From assembly GCA_028714175.1 (NCBI GenBank), contig JAQTMV010000029.1, positions 1 through 33,637 on the forward strand: DNA of 33,637 nucleotides. Direction: 5' to 3'. A model generated the notes under the pieces. The model ran no database searches. It was not told where the DNA came from and saw only the letters and a program-made list of their open reading frames with translations. The translations under genes and the position numbers were made by a program. Source of the stretch: Methylococcales bacterium. Lineage in GTDB: Bacteria > Pseudomonadota > Gammaproteobacteria > Methylococcales > Methylomonadaceae. Numbering within the stretch: the stretch's first letter is position 1; the number at the start of each line of letters is the position of its first letter. Below are positions 26,210 to 33,637 of the stretch, in pieces.

Positions 26210-26245
26210 CAAGCGTAGCAGCTAAAACTTTAACTGCTGCGCTTG
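26210..26245 (-). terminator. Hairpin downstream of the hydroxylase gene
   Basis: Arms CAAGCGTAGCAG (26210-26221) and CTGCTGCGCTTG (26234-26245) pair at 11 of 12 positions around an AT-rich loop. A second small hairpin, GTGGCT-G-AGCCAC, is at 26162-26174. They lie between the stop of the hydroxylase gene and the start of gnd, both leftward. There is no strong T-run, so termination is only probable. Confidence 0.5.
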
Positions 26246-26304
26246 AGCCACGCTATCGTTGTTGGAAACAAAATTTGAGTCACTTTATAATCGTGTGCTG
26301 ACTA

Positions 26305-27342
26305 CTATTCGCAGACATGACGGTTATTAAAGTTAAAGGCTTTGAAAAAACAGTGCTGAGGCTTGCGTTCTGGTTTATTTCTAACCAACTTATCACCATA
26401 AACCAGCTTGATAATGTCCCGTTTTGCTTCCAGCCAGTCACGAATTTCATTGCCTGGATAAAACCCGCGTTGTTCTGCTTTGTAATAAGCAGCAACAGCA
26501 ATCATCGCTTCAATGTCAATGACTTCTTGAATGGATGGCGGCGTTTGCAGCGTGAAACCGAATTTAATCAGGTTTGCAAGATCCTGCGGTGAATTCCCTT
26601 TAATACCGATTTCCGCAGGCTTTAGCTCAGCCAGGGTACCGAACAGGCGGTCCCAAAGCGATAAAACTGCGCCGTAGTTATTGTCATGCTCGTTACGTTG
26701 CGTTGAATGATGAACACGGTGTAAAGATGGAACGATAATTACCCGGCTCAGCAGCTTTTCACCTTTGAAAGCAATGTTGCTATGATGAAACATGATAACC
26801 AGGGTTGTTATTGCCTCATTAATGAGGGCGATTACCTGATCTATCCCTAAGGTTATAATAAAAGCCGCTTTCAGGATATTAGTAAGGAATAACTCTAAAA
26901 CATGTATCCGGAATGACGTTGAAACATTCAAATAAGGATCGTTGTGATGCACCTTATGAAACATCCACAGACAATCAAAACGGTGACAGGCTTTGTGCCA
27001 GAGATACAGCAACAAATCGAGCAATAAAAATGACAGAACCACTTTCCATACAGGACTGGATATGACGTTAAGCAGTCCTCCCTTGTTTGAATAGCGTTCG
27101 ATTAATACCAACAAGGATGAAGCCGACAATAACGACATTGAGATACTGTTAACCATAAACAGGCTAATGTTTGTTATATAGGACTGGCGCAAGTGTTTTG
27201 TTGGCAGTTTTACACTTGGCGCGTGGTGTTCAAGGGCCATCAGTATGGCGAAAACCATGAATAGAGTTAATGCCAGTACTTCTCCTGGCACTATCGTCGG
27301 CCATCTGAAATTGAATTCAAATAAAGTAGTTAGGCTTAACAT
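26305..27342 (-). CDS. Membrane fatty-acid hydroxylase/sterol-desaturase-like protein with DUF2934 tail
   Basis: This 345-residue protein has hydrophobic segments at about 20-40, 55-80, 98-115 and 155-185. The histidine boxes of di-iron membrane hydroxylases are HKACH (116-120), HKVHH (129-133), HH (186-187) and HRVHH (208-212), so it should use oxygen and two irons to hydroxylate or desaturate a lipid. The substrate is not evident; fatty acid, sterol or carotenoid are all possible. Residues about 276-311 (DIEAMIAVAAYYKAEQRGF then YPGNEIRDWLEAKRDI) resemble DUF2934, a short helical module normally found alone. The ATG at 27342 has a weak ribosome site. A 700-base gap lies upstream. Confidence 0.85.
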   Translation of the reverse strand: MLSLTTLFEFNFRWPTIVPGEVLALTLFMVFAILMALEHHAPSVKLPTKHLRQSYITNISLFMVNSISMSLLSASSLLVLIERYSNKGGLLNVISSPVWKVVLSFLLLDLLLYLWHKACHRFDCLWMFHKVHHNDPYLNVSTSFRIHVLELFLTNILKAAFIITLGIDQVIALINEAITTLVIMFHHSNIAFKGEKLLSRVIIVPSLHRVHHSTQRNEHDNNYGAVLSLWDRLFGTLAELKPAEIGIKGNSPQDLANLIKFGFTLQTPPSIQEVIDIEAMIAVAAYYKAEQRGFYPGNEIRDWLEAKRDIIKLVYGDKLVRNKPERKPQHCFFKAFNFNNRHVCE

Positions 27343-28068
27343 TGTCTTTTTCTCACGATAAAGCTGATATACATAAAAATATTGTAAGTAATGTCAATGA
27401 CAGGGTGATGACAAAAGGTTACACCACGAACATTAACCATTACTGAACGAATATCAACCTGTAAAAATTCTCAATAACTTAAATGAGACGGTTCTGATTT
27501 ATCCGGTGATTCAGCCTCATTTGTTCTACCTTACCAAGTTCTACGGCAAACTCTGTGCCATCAGTATGTTTTAGTCGGCCAGGTACTGCTTAAAATCCAT
27601 GTAAGCCATGATTGATAGGCACTTTAACTATAGAATATTTTTTTGAAAGCGGAAGGATGAATGCTGAAAAAAATGTGTTTTGAACTGCATGAATGTATCA
27701 ATTAAGTGCAATTGTATCATTAATATGCAACAATAATGTATTATATTTGATTATTGTTTCTCAATTATGTACATATTATCACGATATTGTGCGCTAATAA
27801 TAAAAACATAAGCCGTATTCTATAAACAGATAAAGGGTGACAATACGTACAGCGCTACCCCGGATTTTATGACACGTATTAGCCGAACATCTCCAGACTG
27901 ATGCCGTCCACCAAATGAAAAAGAGAATCAGGATTCTCTGTGAACCCTTGCCTTGTGGTGTGTGTAACTGCTTTTTCCTGAGTTATATCGCATTTTAGCC
28001 AAAAACAAGACAATCTCCTCTTTCAAGCACTAGAATAACTCAACTTCCACTCACACAATCATTCTATC
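27343..28068. other. Long AT-rich intergenic region
   Basis: No gene is supported in about 725 bases. The stretch 27640-27800 is markedly AT-rich. Within it, two 18-base units, TGTATCAATTAAGTGCAA (27694-27711) and TGTATCATTAATATGCAA (27713-27730), agree at 14 positions with a 19-base period. This region should contain the promoters of two divergent genes, the hydroxylase to the left and the nucleoside-recognition protein to the right, and the repeats may be regulatory. Confidence 0.55.
27922..27939. repeat. Short perfect hairpin upstream of the nucleoside-recognition gene
   Basis: AGAGAATC-AG-GATTCTCT has perfect 8-base arms with a 2-base centre. It lies about 130 bases before the GTG start at 28069. 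The tight centre suits a protein-binding operator better than an RNA hairpin. Its role is unknown. Confidence 0.4.
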
Positions 28069-29298
28069 GTGCTAAATATCATCTGGATTTGCTTTTTTCT
28101 CGCCGCTTTTGTCACCGCACTGTTTAAACTGATTTTCCTGGGCGACCAGCAGGTTTTTGCGCAAATCATGGAAGCCCTGTTCAGCCTGTCGAAATCGGCA
28201 TTTGAAATTTCCTTAGGCCTAACCGGCGTATTGGCCTTATGGCTGGGCATTATGCGGATCGGTGAAAAAAGCGGATTTATTCTGTTATTAACGCACAGTC
28301 TTACGCCTTTATTTAGCCGCCTGATGCCCGATGTACCTAAAGATCATCCGGCATTAGGTGCAATCGTCATGAATATCTCCGCCAATGCGCTGGGACTGGA
28401 TAACGCGGCCACCCCGTTGGGTATCAAAGCGATGAAAGAACTGCAAACACTCAACCCGACTCACGAGACCGCCAGTAATGCACAGATTCTGTTTCTGGTG
28501 ATCAATACCTCTGGCGTTACTTTATTTCCGGTGACAATTTTCACTTATCGCGCCCAATTGGGCGCAGCCAATCCCACCGACGTGTTTATCCCGATCTTAA
28601 TAGCCACTTATATGTCGACGCTGGCAGGCTTGCTTGCTGTTGCCGCTGTACAAAAAATCAATCTGCTGGATAAAGTTATCGTGGCTTATCTGGGCGGCTT
28701 TACGCTGGTTGTCGGCGGTTTACTGGCATATTTTTCCAGTTTGCCGCAACAGGTTATGCTCCAGCAATCCGCCACAATCAGCAATGTCATCCTGTTCTCG
28801 TTAGTCATCATCTTTATTCTCGGCGCTATCAATAAAGGCATTAATGCCTATGATGCGTTTATTGAAGGCGCGAAAGAAGGCTTTCAGACCGCCATTACCA
28901 TCATCCCTTATCTGGTCGCAATGCTGGTTGCGATCGGTGTGTTCAGAGCCAGCGGCGCGCTGGATTTGCTCGCCGATCTGGCGCGGTTTATCGTGCATTA
29001 TTTCATGCTCGATGACCGCTTTGTCGATGCCCTGCCCACCGCCTTGATGAAACCGTTCAGCGGCAGCGGCGCCAGAGCGATGATGATCGACACGATGAAA
29101 ACGATGGGGGCAGATTCGTTTGCCGGGCGCTTGTCGTCGATCGTACAAGGCAGCACGGAAACTACCTTTTATGTACTGGCTATTTACTTTGGCTCGGTGG
29201 GTATCAAACATATTCGTCATGCCGCAACCTGTGGGATAATAGCCGATTTTGGCGGCATCATCGCCGCCATCTTTGTCGCCTACTGGTTCTTCGGGTGA
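28069..29298 (+). CDS. SpmA/SpmB-like nucleoside-recognition (Gate) domain membrane protein
   Basis: This 409-residue integral membrane protein contains two Gate-type nucleoside-recognition domains, one at about residues 45-155 and one at about 275-390. It is equivalent to the SpmA and SpmB proteins of spore formers joined in one chain. In non-sporulating bacteria such fused proteins are thought to be transporters, but the substrate is not established. Distinctive runs are MNISANALGLDNAATPLG (about residue 105) and FSGSGARAMM near residue 330. The start is a GTG at 28069 with no good ribosome site. It is followed by a heptad-repeat hairpin and then mtaB, read in the same direction. Confidence 0.85.
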   Translation: MLNIIWICFFLAAFVTALFKLIFLGDQQVFAQIMEALFSLSKSAFEISLGLTGVLALWLGIMRIGEKSGFILLLTHSLTPLFSRLMPDVPKDHPALGAIVMNISANALGLDNAATPLGIKAMKELQTLNPTHETASNAQILFLVINTSGVTLFPVTIFTYRAQLGAANPTDVFIPILIATYMSTLAGLLAVAAVQKINLLDKVIVAYLGGFTLVVGGLLAYFSSLPQQVMLQQSATISNVILFSLVIIFILGAINKGINAYDAFIEGAKEGFQTAITIIPYLVAMLVAIGVFRASGALDLLADLARFIVHYFMLDDRFVDALPTALMKPFSGSGARAMMIDTMKTMGADSFAGRLSSIVQGSTETTFYVLAIYFGSVGIKHIRHAATCGIIADFGGIIAAIFVAYWFFG

Positions 29299-29354
29299 TT
29301 TTTTATAATGGAACACGGATGATGCAGATTAGACGGATTAAAGCTGTCGAAAAA

Positions 29355-29414
29355 GACGGAAGGCAAAGGGCGAAGGGCAAAAAAAACATCAGCTTTCGCC
29401 CTTTGCCTTTCGTC
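29355..29414. terminator. Heptad-built hairpin between the nucleoside-recognition gene and mtaB
   Basis: Arms at 29355-29374 and 29395-29414 pair at 19 of 20 positions around a 20-base, A-rich loop. The arms are made of 7-base units (AAGGCAA, AGGGCGA and complements), as in the structures at 13791-13887 and 19431-19496. It lies about 57 bases after the upstream stop codon and 80 bases before mtaB. It is likely to terminate or stabilise the upstream transcript. Confidence 0.75.
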
Positions 29415-29494
29415 TTGAACCTATAAAATATTTATGAAGAAGCCTGGTTTTATCGGCCTGCGTTCTATTTTTTCTAACAGCAATTTTTTTCTTA

Positions 29495-30784
29495 ATGAAA
29501 GTTCATCTTAAAACACTCGGCTGCCGTCTTAATGAAGCGGAACTGGAAACCTGGGCGCAGGCCTTTCAAAAATCCGGCCATCAAATAACCCGGCAAGCTC
29601 AAGCCGCTAATCTGATTGTGATTAATTCCTGCGCAGTCACGCAAGATGCAGCCAGAAAATCGCGCAATCTGATACGCAAAATACACCGCGATAATCCACA
29701 AGCCAAACTCGTCGTTAGCGGCTGTTACGCTACGCTAAATCAGGATGAAGCCGCGTCTTTAATGGGAGTTGATCTGGTAGTCAGCAACAAGGACAAAGAG
29801 CAGCTGGTAGAAAAAACCTTAACAGGGCTAAACATGGACGCTATGCCGGCAATGTCAACAGAACCGGGTGAAATCTCGTTATTCACACGCGGCAGACAGC
29901 GCGCTTTTGTCAAGGTACAGGACGGTTGCCGTTATCGCTGCACGTTTTGCATAGTCACTGTGGCACGCGGTGAAGAGGTAAGCCGCCCCGTGCATTTGGT
30001 TATCGATGAAATCAATGCGCTGCAGAAGCAAGGCATCAATGAAGTCATCCTGACGGGCGTGCATTTGGGCGGCTATGGCAGCGATCTGGACAACAATTTG
30101 GCCGGTTTAATAAAGGCTATTCTGGCTGAAACAGATATTCCAAGGCTTAGACTCGGCTCACTGGAACCATGGGAATTGCCCGGCGATTTTTTTGAGCTGT
30201 TCCGGAATCCGCGCTTGATGCCACATTTGCACCTGCCGTTGCAAAGCGGGTCAGACACCGTGCTGCGCCGAATGGCGCGCCGGTGTAAAACTGAAGAATT
30301 TGCCGACATCGTTGGTAAATTGCGGACGCAAATACCTCACTTTAATATCACGACCGATATTATTGCCGGTTTTCCCGGCGAAACCGAGCAGGAATGGCAA
30401 AACAGTTTTGACTTCATCAAACAAACCGGCTTTGGTCATATTCATATCTTCACCTATTCCAGCCGGGAAGGTACCAAAGCCGCCACCTTGCCGAATCAGG
30501 TTGCCGATGAGATTAAAAGACAGCGCAGCCGGCAGCTACATCAATTAGCTGACGAAATGAAGCTAAAATTTTGCCGGGACAATATCGGCAATGAGTTTCC
30601 GGTATTATGGGAAGGCTACAGTGAACCTTTAGAGAACGGCAAACTGCGGGTGTTTGGCTATACCCCGAATTATCTGCGGGTCGCTTGTGTGATAGGTAAT
30701 TATGAATCGGTTGAAAATCAGACTATCAACTGCGTAATAACGGCGGTAGGTGAGAACTGTGTTACTGGGAAGCTTGTGGAATAG
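29495..30784 (+). CDS. mtaB: tRNA t6A37 methylthiotransferase MtaB
   Basis: MtaB is a radical-SAM enzyme that converts t6A to ms2t6A at position 37 of certain tRNAs. In the 429-residue protein the N-terminal UPF0004 domain carries C10, C46 and C77, which hold the auxiliary iron-sulfur cluster. The radical-SAM cluster motif CRYRCTFC is at residues 145-152 (CxxxCxxC). A C-terminal TRAM-like region follows (about 365-429). The opening MKVHLKTLGCRLNEAE is typical of MtaB rather than MiaB or RimO. The ATG at 29495 has no strong ribosome site. The 220 bases after it hold no gene. Confidence 0.94.
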   Translation: MKVHLKTLGCRLNEAELETWAQAFQKSGHQITRQAQAANLIVINSCAVTQDAARKSRNLIRKIHRDNPQAKLVVSGCYATLNQDEAASLMGVDLVVSNKDKEQLVEKTLTGLNMDAMPAMSTEPGEISLFTRGRQRAFVKVQDGCRYRCTFCIVTVARGEEVSRPVHLVIDEINALQKQGINEVILTGVHLGGYGSDLDNNLAGLIKAILAETDIPRLRLGSLEPWELPGDFFELFRNPRLMPHLHLPLQSGSDTVLRRMARRCKTEEFADIVGKLRTQIPHFNITTDIIAGFPGETEQEWQNSFDFIKQTGFGHIHIFTYSSREGTKAATLPNQVADEIKRQRSRQLHQLADEMKLKFCRDNIGNEFPVLWEGYSEPLENGKLRVFGYTPNYLRVACVIGNYESVENQTINCVITAVGENCVTGKLVE

Positions 30785-31006
30785 TCATAACCGGGCAACC
30801 TCACTATGGTGTTGTTTCTGTATAGCAGGATACCTCAGGGTATGACCCCTTTATTCTTCCTTTATTCTTATTGTTGTAGACCTTTTTGCTGTGCTGCGTT
30901 GCCTGAAGTTTGCAAATATCAGTAATGAACAATGGATCATTTATCGATAAAAACTCAATAGTAATGACTCAACCGAGATATTTCACATTGTTAATGACAT
31001 ATCTGT

Positions 31007-31975
31007 TTATACGTTTTGCTCGAGTGAATCTAAATCTCCGAACAAACCCGTAACATAAGCTATAAGAACGTCTTTACCATCCGTATTTGGACAGCTTTCC
31101 AGTGCTTCTAAGGCTTCTTTACGTTCCTTAAGAGCAGCCCAAAGCATAAAATTTTTTGTATCAATTCTATCAAGTATCTCTTTAATCCTTTCTGCATTTA
31201 TATCTATTGCCTGGCTGTTAATAAGAGATATAAGCTCATCGCGCCAGGGATGATCACGACTTATCCCATATATGAGAGGGAGGGTAACTTTTCCCTGTTT
31301 CAAGTCTGTAAGTCCGTCGGGATGCCATATGGATTCCATATCGTTAAAAATCTGTATGGTAAGGCCCAGGTGATGGCCGAAAGAACGGCAGGCACTGATC
31401 CATTCCGGATTACCTGTTCCTACGATTGCGCCGGATGCACATGCCAGCGCATAGGCGCAACCGGATTTTTTATCAATGGTCAACCAATACTCCTCGATCG
31501 TTTTGGTCTGACCTTGCAGGTCTCTATCCTGACCCGCCGCCAAATTTAAAAAGGAGTCTATAAAAAGCTGATTAACTGATAAAAATTGTTTGCGGGGAAG
31601 AGGGGCTTTGCTGAGAATTCCGAAAGCCAGAACCTGTAAAGCGGATGCATAGTTCCAGGCTCTTGCCGGCCCTACCTGTTCCCAAAGCGCACCGGCTCTA
31701 TCCTGGTCTTCTATGTCATCGAAGAGGCGTAGACAGGCGGCAAATATCATCAGGGCCGCCGCTATATGAACCGCATCTTTCGCGTTACCGCCAACCGCGC
31801 CGCAAGATGCTAATGGCAAAATGGCCTCGGTCATAATGGGGGGTTCCAAGAGCGCACTTATTGCTGTTTCCAGGCCCGGCCATGTATCCGGTATTGAGTT
31901 TCTAAGTATATTTCTTACTTCAGGATAGAGTGATTTTAGCCAGTCCTTTTGTTCATCCATGGTAACACCCGGCAT
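31007..31975 (-). CDS. Divergent polyprenyl-synthetase-like protein
   Basis: This 322-residue protein belongs to the class I isoprenoid synthase fold. The first aspartate motif is D86-D87-I-E-D90 in RLFDDIEDQDR. The second region reads QIFNDMESI, with N211-D212-M-E214 in place of the usual DDxxD, followed by DLKQGKVTLPLIYG, which matches the conserved phosphate-binding run. True prenyl synthases join isopentenyl diphosphate to allylic diphosphates. The altered second motif suggests a changed substrate or a terpene-synthase- or ComQ-like role, which is inference. Its ATG overlaps the stop of the preceding gene (TAATG); a second ATG at 31960 is possible. It is the last gene of the DUF4157 operon and no other isoprenoid gene is near. 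Confidence 0.8.
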   Translation of the reverse strand: MPGVTMDEQKDWLKSLYPEVRNILRNSIPDTWPGLETAISALLEPPIMTEAILPLASCGAVGGNAKDAVHIAAALMIFAACLRLFDDIEDQDRAGALWEQVGPARAWNYASALQVLAFGILSKAPLPRKQFLSVNQLFIDSFLNLAAGQDRDLQGQTKTIEEYWLTIDKKSGCAYALACASGAIVGTGNPEWISACRSFGHHLGLTIQIFNDMESIWHPDGLTDLKQGKVTLPLIYGISRDHPWRDELISLINSQAIDINAERIKEILDRIDTKNFMLWAALKERKEALEALESCPNTDGKDVLIAYVTGLFGDLDSLEQNV

Positions 31976-32430
31976 TAATTGGATGGCGCTTTTACATTGA
32001 GCCAGCGTGCCGGCTTGCTTCGCAGGCAGCCGGTCCAGACATCGTTGGCCAATGCTTCAGGGGACTCACCGGCTTCATAGACCGCCGTAAGTTCGGCGCC
32101 AGGCTTTACCAGTTCGTCAAAAGGAACGTCGATCTCCCAACTGCCATCACCAAAGTCGAAATGCCACACATGGCTGTCGCCAGGAGACACTACCACACTG
32201 GCCGGAACATTGCGGGTATAAATCTGCGGCGCGCGGATGACGTGCGCGATAATGGGCGGTTTGTGCAATTCAAATACGAGCGCGTTATCGCCCCAGGAGT
32301 TGCCGGTTCGCCATATTCGCACCGATTTATCGCCCTGGTTGGCCAGCACGACACTGCCTGTGCCCGGAGTGCCGGAAAATTCGACGACGGATAAAAGAAG
32401 CATCGGCATAATAATAGATTGAACACACAT
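31975..32430 (-). CDS. Unknown 151-residue protein in the DUF4157 operon
   Basis: I do not recognise this protein. It is rich in predicted beta strands with many V, S, T, G and W residues (SVVLANQGDKSVRIWRTG, HVWHFDFGDGSWEIDVPF), and looks like a beta-sandwich. The N-terminus (MCVQSIIMPMLLLSVVEF) is hydrophobic but not a clear signal peptide. It starts 12 bases after the stop of the DUF4157 gene, with GGTGAGG 12 bases upstream of the ATG, and its stop overlaps the start of the prenyl-synthetase-like gene. Such tight linkage suggests the three products work together. A chaperone, adaptor or immunity role for the DUF4157 protein is possible but unsupported. Confidence 0.65.
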   Translation of the reverse strand: MCVQSIIMPMLLLSVVEFSGTPGTGSVVLANQGDKSVRIWRTGNSWGDNALVFELHKPPIIAHVIRAPQIYTRNVPASVVVSPGDSHVWHFDFGDGSWEIDVPFDELVKPGAELTAVYEAGESPEALANDVWTGCLRSKPARWLNVKAPSN

Positions 32431-32442
32431 TGCTAACTTACC

Positions 32443-33627
32443 TCACCAATTGACGATGATTATTGAACTGCTTGCCTTGACGGCGTCGCTATTGCAGGTA
32501 TCGACAACTTTCAGTTGAAAATTCCAGGTACCGGTCAGTCCGCTTGGACCTCCCGGGGCATCTTTTCCGCAATACTTGTTTCCATTGGCCTGGTCGCGAG
32601 ACGAGCCGGTACGGTATTCGTCGCCACAGCCGCCTATCGGATCGCTGTGCGTGCCCGAGCGATGTCCATAACGCTTATCCGACGAATCCCTATCTTCAAT
32701 CCAAGTACTGTGTGCTGCGCCGGAAGGGAAGCCGCTATGGGGAGGGCCGCCATTCCACGTGTGAAAAGCCGAGTCCCACTTGATGAATTGCCGTACTTCA
32801 CAGCATCGCGGACATTTGCCGGCAGGCGTATCATTATTGAATTCCGCGGCAAAGCTGAAAGGTGCGCTTTTCCTGCTGCCCGATGTCGTTACCGGGATGG
32901 TGCCGCTAGGCGTATAAGTTGGGCCACTCTTGACGTCGCAAGCACAAGCCGTGGCTGCAGGAGGAGCGCTGCCGCTGCCACCGCCGCAGGCTCTCAAGGT
33001 TTTTGAGTCGCTTTTTTGCGAAATATCAACGCCTTTGGTTGAAGGCTCAAGTATTTGCCGTTGCAGTGAAGCTATTTTTTCGGCGGAGTTTTCCTTTTTA
33101 AAGCGAGTGATTTCATTTCGGTACATACTGAAGTCTCTATCAGCGTTTTTACTGAAAGCTTGCAGAAAACTCACCACTTTACTTGTCGATTTCATTGCAC
33201 CGGGGCCGGATGGATTACCATTGTTTATTTTCTTAGCCGCACCTTGCTGAACTACGTGGGTAAGTTCGTGCGCCATCAGCCTGATGTCATTCACACTTTC
33301 GTTCTCGCCAAGCCATATATCGGAACCATAGGTAAATGCCCTGGCATTTAAATTTTTGTTTAACTCGACAGCCTCCTGGCCGGTCTTTACTCGCACCTTG
33401 CTGAAATCATAACCGGTGTGTAAAGACATAATATTGCGTACCCTTGCCGGCAATGGATTGCCCTTGCCAATGCTTTGAAGGATTCTTTGTTCAATAGTGG
33501 CGGGGACAGTTTTTTTAGGGTCCGCCGACTTGTGTTCTGTCATGGCAATTCGTAAGCGCCTGGCCGCCTTGACGTTTTTTTTATATATTTTTTCCACGGC
33601 TTTGGTGGTAAAGGGCAAAAGCCCCAA
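32443..33627 (-). CDS. DUF4157 (eCIS-core-type) protein with Cys/His-rich C-terminal module, possibly partial
   Basis: Residues about 56-130 match the DUF4157 domain: GNPLPARVRNIMSLHTGYDF, SKVRVKTG, ARAFTYGSDIWLGE and the metalloprotease-like motif HELTH (120-124) followed by VVQQG. This domain is common in proteins linked to extracellular contractile injection systems and polymorphic toxins. Residues about 130-215 are helical, then a proline/threonine linker and a C-terminal module (about 225-394) with many Cys and His residues (CACDV, CPRCCEV, GCGDEYRTG, KYCGKD). The TTG at 33627 is only a possible start. The frame stays open to the window edge, and an internal ATG at 33543 is an alternative, so the true N-terminus is unknown. 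No injection-system genes are visible in the window. Confidence 0.82.
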   Translation of the reverse strand: MGLLPFTTKAVEKIYKKNVKAARRLRIAMTEHKSADPKKTVPATIEQRILQSIGKGNPLPARVRNIMSLHTGYDFSKVRVKTGQEAVELNKNLNARAFTYGSDIWLGENESVNDIRLMAHELTHVVQQGAAKKINNGNPSGPGAMKSTSKVVSFLQAFSKNADRDFSMYRNEITRFKKENSAEKIASLQRQILEPSTKGVDISQKSDSKTLRACGGGSGSAPPAATACACDVKSGPTYTPSGTIPVTTSGSRKSAPFSFAAEFNNDTPAGKCPRCCEVRQFIKWDSAFHTWNGGPPHSGFPSGAAHSTWIEDRDSSDKRYGHRSGTHSDPIGGCGDEYRTGSSRDQANGNKYCGKDAPGGPSGLTGTWNFQLKVVDTCNSDAVKASSSIIIVNW

Positions 33628-33637
33628 AAACTCCGGG

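Noticed and set aside
27843-27903. Possible transposase tail on the minus strand (VDGISLEMFG-like reading)
   Set aside because: The match is too short and interrupted by stops to assign to any IS family.
31007-31975. Ordinary farnesyl- or geranylgeranyl-diphosphate synthase (ispA-like)
   Set aside because: The second aspartate motif is altered and the gene lies in an accessory operon without isoprenoid neighbours.
1-33637. tRNA, rRNA or CRISPR arrays
   Set aside because: No cloverleaf, rRNA-like stretch or regular spacer-repeat array was seen on reading both strands; the heptad runs are not CRISPR-like in period or unit.

Overview
The window reads as a chromosomal segment of a gammaproteobacterium. 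The main evidence is the minus-strand block rlmH-maf-rng-yhdP-nitrilase-tldD-pmbA (positions 4362-16378), whose order matches the classical gammaproteobacterial maf-rng-yhdP-tldD neighbourhood, together with lnt, rpiA, ilvA and a gnd-type 6-phosphogluconate dehydrogenase. A methanotroph-like (Methylococcales) host is possible, but I inferred that from overall style and the sequence does not prove it. Both edges and several internal gaps hold mobile or accessory DNA.

Layout. (1) About 93-2720 is a GC-rich IS91-like element carrying an intact tyrosine recombinase and a transposase broken by a short deletion, with palindromes at both ends. (2) 2767-4119 has the layout of a single integron gene cassette on the minus strand: a GTTAGGC core, a DUF3616 gene, and an attC-like fold whose last core box is missing on the IS side. 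No integron integrase is present. (3) 4362-16378 is the housekeeping block: the TldD/TldE protease pair, a BamC-like lipoprotein, a nitrilase-family amidase, the giant AsmA-like protein YhdP, RNase G, Maf and RlmH. Between tldD and pmbA sit two accessory genes, a DUF2283 protein and a zinc-ribbon protein with a deoxyribosyltransferase/TIR-like C-terminus. (4) 16595-21905 holds a gamma-carbonic-anhydrase-fold protein, rpiA, ilvA, lnt and an LpxH-like phosphoesterase. (5) 21906-23347 is a scar zone with two IS6-family transposase fragments in reversed order around a small intact gene, and a palindrome that resembles the one at the right end of the IS91-like element. (6) 23348-30784 holds a LuxR-type regulator, gnd, a membrane fatty-acid-hydroxylase-like protein with a DUF2934 tail, an SpmA/SpmB-like nucleoside-recognition membrane protein and mtaB. 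(7) 31007 to the right edge is a three-gene minus-strand operon: a DUF4157 (eCIS-core-type) protein with a Cys/His-rich tail, a 151-residue unknown protein and a divergent polyprenyl-synthetase-like enzyme.

Three intergenic regions (13791-13887, 19431-19496, 29355-29414) contain inverted structures built from 7-base units of the form AAGGYNN and their complement. One of them runs into the 3' end of lnt. The best candidates for undescribed biology are the DUF4157/unknown/prenyl-synthetase operon, the accessory gene between tldD and pmbA, the cassette abutting the IS91-like element with its related palindrome family, and the heptad-repeat family.
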